Source: JAXMEB01 sp046348545
GTDB lineage: Bacteria > Pseudomonadota > Gammaproteobacteria > Berkiellales > Berkiellaceae
NCBI GenBank assembly: GCA_046348545.1
Contig: JAXMEB010000003.1
Coordinates: forward strand, 186,001 to 250,000
Direction of reading: 5' to 3'
Length of the DNA: 64,000 bases
This document shows positions 1 to 8,092 of this stretch, one piece after another; position 1 is the stretch's first letter, and each line of letters opens with the position of its first letter. The notes below the pieces were generated by a model that saw only the letters and a list, made by a program, of their open reading frames with translations, searched no databases and was not told where the DNA came from. The translations under genes and the position numbers were made by a program.

Positions 1-636
1 TGCAAAGCTCAACAAGATACCAGTGAAAAAAACAAGAGTTTCTAGATTCATACTCGGAATGAGGTCTTGCGTTGTGAGGCCAATAGCGGGAAGATTGCCG
101 GCGACGAGCCACGCTATTGCAAGCATGACAATGAGTGTGCCTGGAATCAAGCTTCCAAACATGATCCCCAAGCTAGAGACAAGGCTAGATGTTTTCATCC
201 CTAGGAAGTTAATAAACGTACCACTCCAGAGAACAGTAAGCATTACAGCTAAAAGAAAATACCGATTTTGGGCTAACGCGGGATTGATGAGATAAGCCGA
301 AGTGGCTGCGATGAAGGATAATACCGTTGGCAACCAAACAACTGATTCGATCCACTCAAACCAAATAGCCAATGCCCCGGCTTTTTCACCAAATGCTTCT
401 TTGACCCAAGCATAGACCCCGCCTTCTTTAGGCCAACCTGATGCAAGTTCAGCGCACGCGAGAGAGACAGGGATGAAAAAGAGCAGGGCAGCAAATGCAT
501 AGAAGAACAGAGAGGAGAAGCCGTGCAAAGCCATCATGGGTAAATTTCGCAGAGCAATAATTGCTGAGACACTCAGCATCGTCAGCGTGAATAGTCCGAT
601 GATGGGTTGACGAATAGGGCTTTGGGCCTGGTGCAT
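1..636 (-). CDS. APC-family amino-acid permease, N-terminal part (GadC-like antiporter)
   Basis: The reverse strand reads open for 212 codons from an ATG at 636 and runs off the window, so only the N-terminal half is present. It has a short polar N-terminus ending in RQPIIGLFTL, then successive hydrophobic helices. Segments such as GGVYAWVKEAFGEKAG and WFEWIESVVWLPTVLSF are characteristic of the APC superfamily, closest by eye to the glutamate:GABA antiporter group. It is an inner-membrane transporter; substrate is not determined. It diverges from the saccharopine dehydrogenase-like gene at 740, so 637-739 should hold both promoters. Confidence 0.85.
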   Translation of the reverse strand, partial: MHQAQSPIRQPIIGLFTLTMLSVSAIIALRNLPMMALHGFSSLFFYAFAALLFFIPVSLACAELASGWPKEGGVYAWVKEAFGEKAGALAIWFEWIESVVWLPTVLSFIAATSAYLINPALAQNRYFLLAVMLTVLWSGTFINFLGMKTSSLVSSLGIMFGSLIPGTLIVMLAIAWLVAGNLPAIGLTTQDLIPSMNLETLVFFTGILLSFA

Positions 637-739
637 GTGGTCAGCCCTCTCTAGAATAAGAGTTTACATTATAATTTTCGTCATAGTAGCATCCTTTCAA
701 TCTACAGACAGCATTTATCATCACAAGGAGTGCGGCATC

Positions 740-1828
740 ATGCGGAAAGTCATGATATTAGGGGCAGGCAGGATTGGGCGTTTAATGGCCTGCTTACTAA
801 AGGGAACCAATGCGTATGATGTTATTTTGGTCGATTCAAATGCTGATCACTTGGAGCCCGGCTTATTTGGGAGTCTAAATAAGTTAATTGAGCGAGATGT
901 GTGTGACGTGACTGACCATAGCGCTTTGAGAAATCGACTCAAGCATCATCAAGTTAACGCAGTGATATCGTGCCTGCCCTATTTTTGTAATCCACAAGTC
1001 GCTGAGCTTGCCCGAGAGTTGGGAATTACTTACTTTGATTTGACTGAAGATGTTCAAGTCACTAAAAAGGTTTTCGAGTTAGCTGAATCATCTGAGCAGC
1101 CTTTTGCACCACAATGCGGATTAGCGCCTGGTTTTGTCAGTATTGCTGCTAATGCGTTGATGCAAGACTTTGATAGTTTAGATGCTGCTTTTCTAAGGGT
1201 GGGCGCATTACCGGTTTATCCGAATAATTTATTAAAATATAGTCTATCTTGGTCAACCGACGGATTGATTAACGAGTATGGAAATACGTGCTTTGGCATT
1301 TTTCAAGGGAAAGCAGTTGAATTACAACCTCTAGAAGGTCTTGAAACGCTTCAGATTGATGGATTGTTGTATGAAGCTTTTAATACCTCTGGTGGATTGG
1401 GTACCTTAGGGCAGACCTATTTTGGTAAAATTAATACCATGAACTATAAAAGCTTACGCTACCCTGGGCACTGTGAGTCGATGCGATTTTTAATGAATGA
1501 TCTCAAATTAAACGAAGATCGTGCCACTTTAAAACGCATTTTAGAAAATGCCATTCCCTCGACACAGGATGATGTTGTTGTAATTTACATCGCTGTACGA
1601 GGATACCAGCAAAAAAGGCTGACTGAGAAAACGTATGTAAAAAAAATATATCCTAAGGTGATAGCGGGTTTGCCATGGACAGCAATCCAAGTTACAACAG
1701 CCAGTAGTGCTTGTGCTGTGATCGATGAGGTGCTGACGAACATAGGGAAATATAGAGGGTTTGTAAAACAAGAGGCATTTAGTTTAAAAAACTTCCTAGG
1801 GAATCGCTTCGGTAATATATTCGCGTAG
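740..1828 (+). CDS. Saccharopine dehydrogenase-family oxidoreductase
   Basis: 362 residues. The N-terminus KVMILGAGRIGR is a GxGxxG Rossmann fold (glycines at residues 8, 10 and 13), and EDVQVTKKV plus QCGLAPGFVS are typical of the saccharopine dehydrogenase/lysine 6-dehydrogenase family. I start at the ATG at 740 because AAGGAG lies ten bases upstream; an upstream extension to 635 overlaps the divergent permease start and has no homology-like sequence. The gene is 21 bases before an ALDH7-like gene, which fits lysine breakdown through aminoadipate semialdehyde. Whether it acts on saccharopine or directly on lysine cannot be told from sequence alone. Confidence 0.85.
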   Translation: MRKVMILGAGRIGRLMACLLKGTNAYDVILVDSNADHLEPGLFGSLNKLIERDVCDVTDHSALRNRLKHHQVNAVISCLPYFCNPQVAELARELGITYFDLTEDVQVTKKVFELAESSEQPFAPQCGLAPGFVSIAANALMQDFDSLDAAFLRVGALPVYPNNLLKYSLSWSTDGLINEYGNTCFGIFQGKAVELQPLEGLETLQIDGLLYEAFNTSGGLGTLGQTYFGKINTMNYKSLRYPGHCESMRFLMNDLKLNEDRATLKRILENAIPSTQDDVVVIYIAVRGYQQKRLTEKTYVKKIYPKVIAGLPWTAIQVTTASSACAVIDEVLTNIGKYRGFVKQEAFSLKNFLGNRFGNIFA

Positions 1829-1849
1829 TTACGCACAGGGGGCAAAACA

Positions 1850-3376
1850 ATGGATTGCTTAACAGCGCTCACAATTAAAGACTTGAATGATGGTGTGAGC
1901 GTCGGAAAAGGGAATTGGACCGGTGATCATCACGAAAATAATCTCATTGAAAGTGTTAATCCGGCCAACGAAAAAATAATCGCACGTGTTCGAGCAGGAT
2001 CTGCATTAGATTTTGAGCGTGTTGTTGTGAATGCTTCTACCACCTTTTTGACCTGGCGCGAAATCCCTGCGCCCAAACGTGGGGAATTGATCCGTGAAAT
2101 AGGCGTGAAACTTCGAGAAAAAAAATCAGAATTGGGTAAGCTAATTTCTCTTGAGATGGGTAAGAGTTTGCAAGAGGGAGAAGGTGAGGTTCAAGAGATG
2201 ATTGATATGGCAGATTATGCTGTTGGATTATCTCGGATGATGGCAGGTGCTACCTTTCAATCGGAGAGACCCCGCCATCGTATGTACGAGCAATGGCATC
2301 CACTGGGTGTGATTGGCGTAATTTCAGCTTTTAATTTTCCAGTCGCTGTTTGGGCGTGGAATGCGTTTATAGCGGCAGTTTGTGGTAATACCGTCGTCTG
2401 GAAACCTTCAGAAAAAACACCACTTTGTGCCATAGCCGTTCAGCATATCTGTAATGATGTGACCAATGCGTTAGGTTATCCAAATGTCTTCTCTTTGCTG
2501 ATTTTAAATGACGATAAGCTTAAGGAAAAATTCGTTCAGGATAAGAGATTGCCGCTTATTTCATTTACTGGATCTTGCAAAGCAGGACATATTGTCTATC
2601 AACAAGTTGCTAAACGCATGGGTCGTGCATTGCTTGAATTAGGTGGTAATAATGCAATCATTATTGATGAAACGGCGAATCTAAATCTAGCTATTCCAGC
2701 AGTCGTATTTGGGGCTGTTGGCACAGCAGGACAAAGATGTACGAGTACCCGTCGCTTATTTATACATGAATCATTGATGTCTGAAGTGGAGACGCATTTA
2801 AAAAATGCTTACCGGCAGGTGACCATTGGTGATCCTTTAGCGCCCAACATATTAATGGGACCTCTTATTGATAAAGCTGCTGTCAATCAATATGCAGAAG
2901 CTATCGAAAAATGCTTACAATCTGGCGGAGAATTGATATACGGTGGCAAGGTGATCCAAGGTCCAGGTTTCTATGTGGAGCCTACCCTAATGCGAGCAGA
3001 AAATCACTGGGATATTGTACAGCAAGAAACATTTGGACCTATTTTGTATCTGATGCCATTTAGTGATTTGCGGGAAGCGATCAACTTACAAAATGCGGTT
3101 GCGCAAGGACTTTCTTCAGCCATATTCACTGATTCGGTGCAGAGCTCAGAGTATTTTTTAAGTGCGGCCGGCTCAGATTGTGGCATTGCTAACGTCAATA
3201 TTGGGACATCAGGTGCTGAAATTGGCGGCGCATTTGGGGGTGAAAAAGAAACGGGTGGTGGTCGTGAGTCGGGCTCAGATACTTGGAAAGTATATATGCG
3301 GCGTCAAACAAATACGATTAATTGGGGTGATGACCTGCCGCTGGCACAAGGTATCCATTTTAACATTTCGATTTAG
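1850..3376 (+). CDS. Aldehyde dehydrogenase, ALDH7 (alpha-aminoadipic semialdehyde dehydrogenase) type
   Basis: 508 residues, full family length. The catalytic cysteine is C297 in GTAGQRCTSTRRL and the general base glutamate is E263 in LLELGGNNAII; the NAD site includes FNFPVAVWAWN and KPSEKTPL. These motif variants match antiquitin/ALDH7, which oxidises aminoadipate semialdehyde (piperideine-6-carboxylate) to aminoadipate. It follows the saccharopine dehydrogenase-like gene by 21 bases and precedes fadD by 14, so the three are probably one transcript. The activity assignment is family inference. Confidence 0.9.
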   Translation: MDCLTALTIKDLNDGVSVGKGNWTGDHHENNLIESVNPANEKIIARVRAGSALDFERVVVNASTTFLTWREIPAPKRGELIREIGVKLREKKSELGKLISLEMGKSLQEGEGEVQEMIDMADYAVGLSRMMAGATFQSERPRHRMYEQWHPLGVIGVISAFNFPVAVWAWNAFIAAVCGNTVVWKPSEKTPLCAIAVQHICNDVTNALGYPNVFSLLILNDDKLKEKFVQDKRLPLISFTGSCKAGHIVYQQVAKRMGRALLELGGNNAIIIDETANLNLAIPAVVFGAVGTAGQRCTSTRRLFIHESLMSEVETHLKNAYRQVTIGDPLAPNILMGPLIDKAAVNQYAEAIEKCLQSGGELIYGGKVIQGPGFYVEPTLMRAENHWDIVQQETFGPILYLMPFSDLREAINLQNAVAQGLSSAIFTDSVQSSEYFLSAAGSDCGIANVNIGTSGAEIGGAFGGEKETGGGRESGSDTWKVYMRRQTNTINWGDDLPLAQGIHFNISI

Positions 3377-3390
3377 GAGTTAATTAGTTC

Positions 3391-5064
3391 ATGGAGAAAA
3401 TTTGGTTAAAGCACTATCAAGCGGGTGTGCCAGAAAATATTCAGCTTAATTCATATTCATCATTAGTCGAAATGATGCTGGAAAGTTGTCAACAACACAA
3501 AAATCGCTTTGCTTTCACCAATATGGGAGTGGGGATATCATTTTCGGAACTCGATAAGTTATCTTTAGCGTTTGCATCCTATTGTGAAAATATCTGTGAG
3601 ATTAGGCGTGGTGATCGCTTTGCGATCATGCTTCCTAATGTATTGCAGTATCCAGTAGCGATGCTTGGAATCCATCGAGCAGGTGGCGTTGTGGTGAATG
3701 TGAATCCAATGTATACCTCACATGAACTTAATCATCTTTTAGAGGATTCAGGTGCAAAAGCTATCATTGTACTGGAGAATTTCGCACATACAGTTGAGAA
3801 AGCCTGCAAAGGGACTAAAATAAAGCATATCATTGTCGCAAAGATGGGCGATTTATTAGGATTAATGAAAGGCACTCTCGTCAATTTAGTTGTAAAGCAC
3901 GTCAAGAAAATGGTGCCCCATTATACTTTGCCGAACGTGATTTCATTTAATAAGGCCTTAAATTTAGGTAGGGCTCGCGAATTTAACCCCCCTATTTTAA
4001 CGCAAGATGATATTGCCTATCTTCAATATACCGGCGCAACCACTGCAAGAGCCAAAGGCGCTATTTTAACACATAAGAATATGGTAGCTAATGTTCTGCA
4101 AGCGAGAGCTTGGATCCACCCTATGACTGAGGCACATAGCTTGCAAGGTGGGATTATTACAGCATTGCCGCTCTATCATATTTTTTCGTTAACAGCAAAT
4201 TGCTTGACGTTCATGAATTTGGGTATCACGAATATTTTAATCACTAACCCCCGAGATATTAAAGGATTTATCAACGAACTAAAAAAGCATACCTTTTGTG
4301 CTATGACCGGTGTGAACACGCTTTTCAATGCACTTTTAAATCATAGTGAATTTGAGAACGTTAATTTTTCGCACCTCCGAATTACCTTAGGTGGGGGAAT
4401 GGCTGTTCAAAGAGCGGTGGCAGAGAAATGGCAGCAAGTGACCGGTAGACCGCTTGTAGAAGCCTATGGATTGACAGAAGCTTCACCCGCAGTGTGTATT
4501 AATCCACTTAATTTAATGAAATATAATGGTTCCATAGGGCTTCCTATTTCATCTACCGAGATTTCAATTCGAGATGATAAAGGAACTGAGCTAGGTTTTA
4601 ATACGCCAGGGGAGCTTTGGGTTAGAGGCCCTCAAGTGATGAAAGGATATTGGGAACAACCAGAAGTGACTAAGGAAACCCTCACTTCGGAGGGGTGGTT
4701 AAAAACAGGGGATGTGGCAACGGTTGATCAAGATGGCTACGTCAGAATTGTCGATCGTAAGAAAGACTTGATTTTAGTCTCTGGATTTAATGTGTATCCC
4801 AATGAAGTTGAAGATGTGATAGCACTGCATCCCAAAGTCAAAGAAGTCGCTGTTGTGGGTATGCCAGCGGGCGTTCGAGGCGAAATCGTGAAAGCATTTA
4901 TTGTTCGAAAGGATTTAAGCCTTGATGAGCACAGTATTATTGAACACTGTAAGCAGTATTTGACATCTTATAAAATTCCAAAAATTGTTGAATTTAGGAA
5001 TGAGCTCCCAAAAACTAATGTTGGGAAGGTATTACGACGTGAGTTGCGAGAGAAGGTTAGTTAA
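3391..5064 (+). CDS. fadD: Long-chain fatty-acid--CoA ligase FadD, with altered ATP-binding loop
   Basis: 557 residues, collinear with E. coli FadD (ALPLYHIF, ITNPRDI, TGVNTLFNALLN, YGLTEASP, GWLKTGDVA, ILVSGFNVYPNEVEDV, LPKTNVGKVLRRELR). It activates fatty acids to acyl-CoA at the inner membrane for beta-oxidation, consistent with fadE nearby. The AMP-binding P-loop (residues 213-223) reads YTGATTARAKG, whereas the family normally has YTGGTTGxAKG: two glycines are alanines. The catalytic lysine region near the C-terminus is intact. It may be altered in activity; the fold assignment is secure. Confidence 0.93.
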   Translation: MEKIWLKHYQAGVPENIQLNSYSSLVEMMLESCQQHKNRFAFTNMGVGISFSELDKLSLAFASYCENICEIRRGDRFAIMLPNVLQYPVAMLGIHRAGGVVVNVNPMYTSHELNHLLEDSGAKAIIVLENFAHTVEKACKGTKIKHIIVAKMGDLLGLMKGTLVNLVVKHVKKMVPHYTLPNVISFNKALNLGRAREFNPPILTQDDIAYLQYTGATTARAKGAILTHKNMVANVLQARAWIHPMTEAHSLQGGIITALPLYHIFSLTANCLTFMNLGITNILITNPRDIKGFINELKKHTFCAMTGVNTLFNALLNHSEFENVNFSHLRITLGGGMAVQRAVAEKWQQVTGRPLVEAYGLTEASPAVCINPLNLMKYNGSIGLPISSTEISIRDDKGTELGFNTPGELWVRGPQVMKGYWEQPEVTKETLTSEGWLKTGDVATVDQDGYVRIVDRKKDLILVSGFNVYPNEVEDVIALHPKVKEVAVVGMPAGVRGEIVKAFIVRKDLSLDEHSIIEHCKQYLTSYKIPKIVEFRNELPKTNVGKVLRRELREKVS

Positions 5065-5097
5065 AAAATAGTCACAGCTGCATTTCAGCTCTTAAGA

Positions 5098-6006
5098 CTA
5101 TATCTGAACGATGCGCCTAGTTGCATCTAGGGAGACCACTTTCCCAATCGGCAAAACGCATCGTCTATTACCATGACCGTAAGGGAATTCTTTGAGGCAA
5201 GGAACTTTAAAGCGTGCTGCCCATTCGTCAATAACATCATGAATCGTGCCATCTCGCTCAGGGTTATGATGAGCGATGCAATGTTCAAATTGCCCAATAA
5301 TAATGCCGGCTACTTGTTCGAAGATGCCGGCTAGTTTCAGTTGAGATAGCATTTCATCGACTTGAAAAGGTTCCGCCCAGACCTCTTCAAAAAACAAGAT
5401 AGCGTCTTGAAAATGAGGTTGATATGGCGTGCCAATCAGAGATCGGATTAACGATAAAGTCCCTCCAATTAAGGGGCCTTGCACTTGTCCGGGGTGAATG
5501 GTGATGCCTTCATTGATTTGATAAGGTCTCTGCTCTAAACAAGCCATGAAGGTGTCATGAATCAGCGGGTCCGGCTGTCCGGTTTCAGTGTCTCTAAAAG
5601 TAAAGCCAGAATAGGTCACCAGTCCTGTTTTGGCATAAATGCCCAATGATAAACCAGTGGTATCGCTGAAACCGGTGAGAATCTTAGGATGGGCTGTTAT
5701 CACATCATAATCTAATAATGATAGTAAACGTGTGGAACCAGAACCGCCAGCCGTTGCGACGATGGCCTTTATAGTTGGATCTTTGAAGAAGGCCATAATA
5801 TCACGGGCCCTATCTTCATCTCGGCCAGCTAAGAAGCGAATACCATCCTTAAGATGAGAACCTAATTTAACTTGATATCCGCATCGCTCTAGATATGGAA
5901 TACCCGTTTCTAAGCGCCCAGGCCCTAGAGGGCTTGAGGGTGCCACTAAACCAATGGTATCGCCTTTTTGTAGAGGAGGAGGGGAGATCATATTATTCAA
6001 TATCAT
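5098..6006 (-). CDS. ldcA: LD-carboxypeptidase (muramoyltetrapeptide carboxypeptidase, peptidase S66)
   Basis: 302 residues, normal S66 length. GDTIGLVAPSSP opens the N-terminal domain; the nucleophile serine is S114 in GFSDTTG, an acidic residue lies in FFEEVWAEPF, and the C-terminal histidine is about residue 278 in PYGHG. The family removes the terminal D-Ala from murein tetrapeptides in the cytoplasm during cell-wall recycling; MccF-type immunity proteins share the fold. The start is 24 bases after minE, so it may be read with min genes. A second in-frame ATG lies five codons in. Confidence 0.9.
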   Translation of the reverse strand: MILNNMISPPPLQKGDTIGLVAPSSPLGPGRLETGIPYLERCGYQVKLGSHLKDGIRFLAGRDEDRARDIMAFFKDPTIKAIVATAGGSGSTRLLSLLDYDVITAHPKILTGFSDTTGLSLGIYAKTGLVTYSGFTFRDTETGQPDPLIHDTFMACLEQRPYQINEGITIHPGQVQGPLIGGTLSLIRSLIGTPYQPHFQDAILFFEEVWAEPFQVDEMLSQLKLAGIFEQVAGIIIGQFEHCIAHHNPERDGTIHDVIDEWAARFKVPCLKEFPYGHGNRRCVLPIGKVVSLDATRRIVQI

Positions 6007-6030
6007 GTATGAAGCCCCCCTTGATTTGGA

Positions 6031-6417
6031 TTATTCAACCCCTGCAGCTTGAGGTTGCATAGGAGTCTTTTTAGCCTTTTTATTATCATGCGTTACATCA
6101 GGTGCCGTTGTTGTAGTGGCTGATTCTGTAACTTCGATGCCAGGTTGCTCTTCAAAGGAAGAGGATTCAGGTAAAGAGACATTTAACTCTAGGACGGATT
6201 GATCGCCAATTCGCTCGAGTTGAACGCGAATTTTATCCTGATCAACCTTAATATATTTGCTGATGACCTCAATAATTTCTGCTTGTAATTTTTGGATAAA
6301 GTCAGGGTTATCCTTACGATGACTTTCATGAGAAACTATAATTTGTAACCGCTCTTTCGCAACTTGTGCGGCGGTGCGTTTTTGACCTTTAAATCCAAGT
6401 AGTTGCAAAATGTTCAT
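6031..6417 (-). CDS. minE: Cell division topological specificity factor MinE, with C-terminal extension
   Basis: 128 residues. Residues 1 to about 88 are a normal MinE (GFKGQKRTAAQVAKERLQII, then VISKYIKVDQDKIRVQLE and a closing beta strand), which stimulates MinD ATPase and keeps division at mid-cell. The remaining roughly 40 residues form an acidic-then-basic low-complexity tail (EVTESATTTTAPDV, then KKAKKTPMQPQ) absent from typical 88-residue MinE. It overlaps minD by 4 bases, a sign of translational coupling. Confidence 0.93.
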   Translation of the reverse strand: MNILQLLGFKGQKRTAAQVAKERLQIIVSHESHRKDNPDFIQKLQAEIIEVISKYIKVDQDKIRVQLERIGDQSVLELNVSLPESSSFEEQPGIEVTESATTTTAPDVTHDNKKAKKTPMQPQAAGVE

Positions 6418-7247
6418 GCTGGGCTCCTGGATAGTCCGAGTTTATCTAAAATGATTTGCGCCCAACTTTTACTGCGACGTTTGATTGGAATATCGTTGCC
6501 CAAAAGTCGAGAAATTGCTTCATCATAAGCTTGTTGCGCTTCACTGGTTTCATCCAATGTCACTGGGACGCCTCGGTTAGAGGCATTCAGGACAGCGGGT
6601 GACTCAGGAATAATCCCCAGTAATGGAATCGACAAAATTTCGGTCACATCATCGATGGCTAGCATTTCACCTTTTTTAGCACGTCCTTCAGAGTAGCGTG
6701 TGATGAGTAAGTGCTCTTTAACAGGCTCCATGTTATTTTTGGCGCGATACGATTTACTTGCAAGAACTCCAAGGATTCGATCGGAGTCACGAACTGATGA
6801 AACTTCAGGGTTAGTTACTATGATAGCTTCATCTGCAAAATGTAACGCCATCAGTGCGCCTCGTTCAATACCCGCAGGCGAATCGCAGATGATGAAATCA
6901 AATTCTTGTTTGAGTTCATTGATGACCCGCTCTACCCCATCGTCAGTTAAGGCATCTTTATCTCTGGTTTGTGATGCTGGCAGAATATAAAGATTCTCTT
7001 CCCGTCTATCTTTGATTAAAGCTTGACGGATAGTGGCATCGTTATTGATGACATTAACGAAGTCATAAATGACGCGACGTTCACATCCCATGATGAGATC
7101 AAGATTGCGAAGTCCAATGTCGAAATCAATGACAACCGTTTTTTTGCCACGCCTGGCTAGACCTGCTCCGATCGCTGCGCTGGTCGTGGTTTTTCCAACG
7201 CCCCCTTTTCCAGAGGTAATAACAATTACACGTGATGAAGTAGACAA
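6414..7247 (-). CDS. minD: Septum site-determining ATPase MinD
   Basis: 277 residues. It has the deviant Walker A SGKGGVGKTTT at the N-terminus, a Walker-like IICDSPAGIERGA, and a C-terminal amphipathic membrane-targeting helix (WAQIILDKLGLSR). MinD binds the membrane in its ATP form and recruits MinC, and oscillates under MinE. Gene order minC-minD-minE is standard. Confidence 0.97.
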   Translation of the reverse strand: MSTSSRVIVITSGKGGVGKTTTSAAIGAGLARRGKKTVVIDFDIGLRNLDLIMGCERRVIYDFVNVINNDATIRQALIKDRREENLYILPASQTRDKDALTDDGVERVINELKQEFDFIICDSPAGIERGALMALHFADEAIIVTNPEVSSVRDSDRILGVLASKSYRAKNNMEPVKEHLLITRYSEGRAKKGEMLAIDDVTEILSIPLLGIIPESPAVLNASNRGVPVTLDETSEAQQAYDEAISRLLGNDIPIKRRSKSWAQIILDKLGLSRSPA

Positions 7248-7289
7248 TGTGTGTCTCCCAATTTCTAGTATTGCTTAATTTGGTTTAAA

Positions 7290-8027
7290 CTAAATTTGAC
7301 TAATCTGCAAGCGATCTTCTTTAAGTTGAATCAGCGCTTGCATTTTCCACATCGTATCTTTGTAGTCTTCACTAATCCGATACTGACCTGCAATGGATAT
7401 CAGTTCTGCCTCTAAACTTTGACAGTAAATAATTGCATTTTTATCGCCGTTGATGCCGGCTAATGCACGGCCCCGTAAGGGAGCATATACATGGATATGG
7501 CCATCTGCTAATAATTCTGCACCATGACTAACTTGTGCTAATACGACCAAATCACCACCGGGTGCGTAGATTTGTTGACCAGAACGAACGGGTTGTGTGA
7601 TGAGTTTCGTTGGGGTTGTTTTTCTAAGCTCTGTGTTACCTTCTTCTTGAACCTCGCCCTTTTTATGAGTTGTTGATTCTGTAGATAAAGGACGTTCAGA
7701 TTTGCTTTCGGGCAAAATAGCTAGGCCAGCGCCACGCGCAGCTTCTTGGATTTGAGCCGTTGCACCTCGGATCCCAACTAAAATGAGCCCTCTTTTCTGT
7801 ATGGTTTCAGCTAATTGACCTAAATCAATCAAATCTTGAAACTGACTGATAGGTTGTAAATCAAGTACAATAGGAGCTTGTTTAAAGAAGTTGGGTGCTT
7901 GTTTGATTTTTTCATCCAAGAGAAAGCCAAGTTTAGCGTAGTCTAAAGAATAAAGACGCAACGTCGGGAGGGTAAAAGATGCTCCCTTCAATTGAAAACA
8001 AGTTGTAGATTCTTCTGCTACAGTCAT
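7290..8027 (-). CDS. minC: Septum formation inhibitor MinC
   Basis: 245 residues. The N-terminal MinC_N domain (to about residue 105) is followed by a polar linker and the C-terminal beta-helix domain containing QQIYAPGGDLVVLAQVSHGAEL and DGHIHVYAPLRGRALAG, the standard MinC signature. It inhibits FtsZ polymerisation away from mid-cell with MinD. It is first of the minCDE set; minD follows after 42 bases. Confidence 0.95.
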   Translation of the reverse strand: MTVAEESTTCFQLKGASFTLPTLRLYSLDYAKLGFLLDEKIKQAPNFFKQAPIVLDLQPISQFQDLIDLGQLAETIQKRGLILVGIRGATAQIQEAARGAGLAILPESKSERPLSTESTTHKKGEVQEEGNTELRKTTPTKLITQPVRSGQQIYAPGGDLVVLAQVSHGAELLADGHIHVYAPLRGRALAGINGDKNAIIYCQSLEAELISIAGQYRISEDYKDTMWKMQALIQLKEDRLQISQI

Positions 8028-8061
8028 GAGCGCTCACTGTTCTTGGCCGGAATTGCAGAAG

Positions 8062-8085
8062 AAGGCTACCATGGAGGGTAGCCTT
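8062..8085 (-). terminator. Hairpin after fadE
   Basis: AAGGCTACC and GGTAGCCTT form a perfect 9-bp stem with a 6-base loop just downstream of the fadE stop. On the reverse strand the stem is followed by a pyrimidine stretch (CTTCTTCTGC) rather than a clean T tract. It could end fadE transcription before minC. Confidence 0.6.
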
Positions 8086-8092
8086 GATGCAA

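Noticed and set aside
635..739. N-terminal extension of the saccharopine dehydrogenase-like gene
   Set aside because: It begins inside the divergent permease start and lacks a ribosome binding site; the ATG at 740 has AAGGAG.
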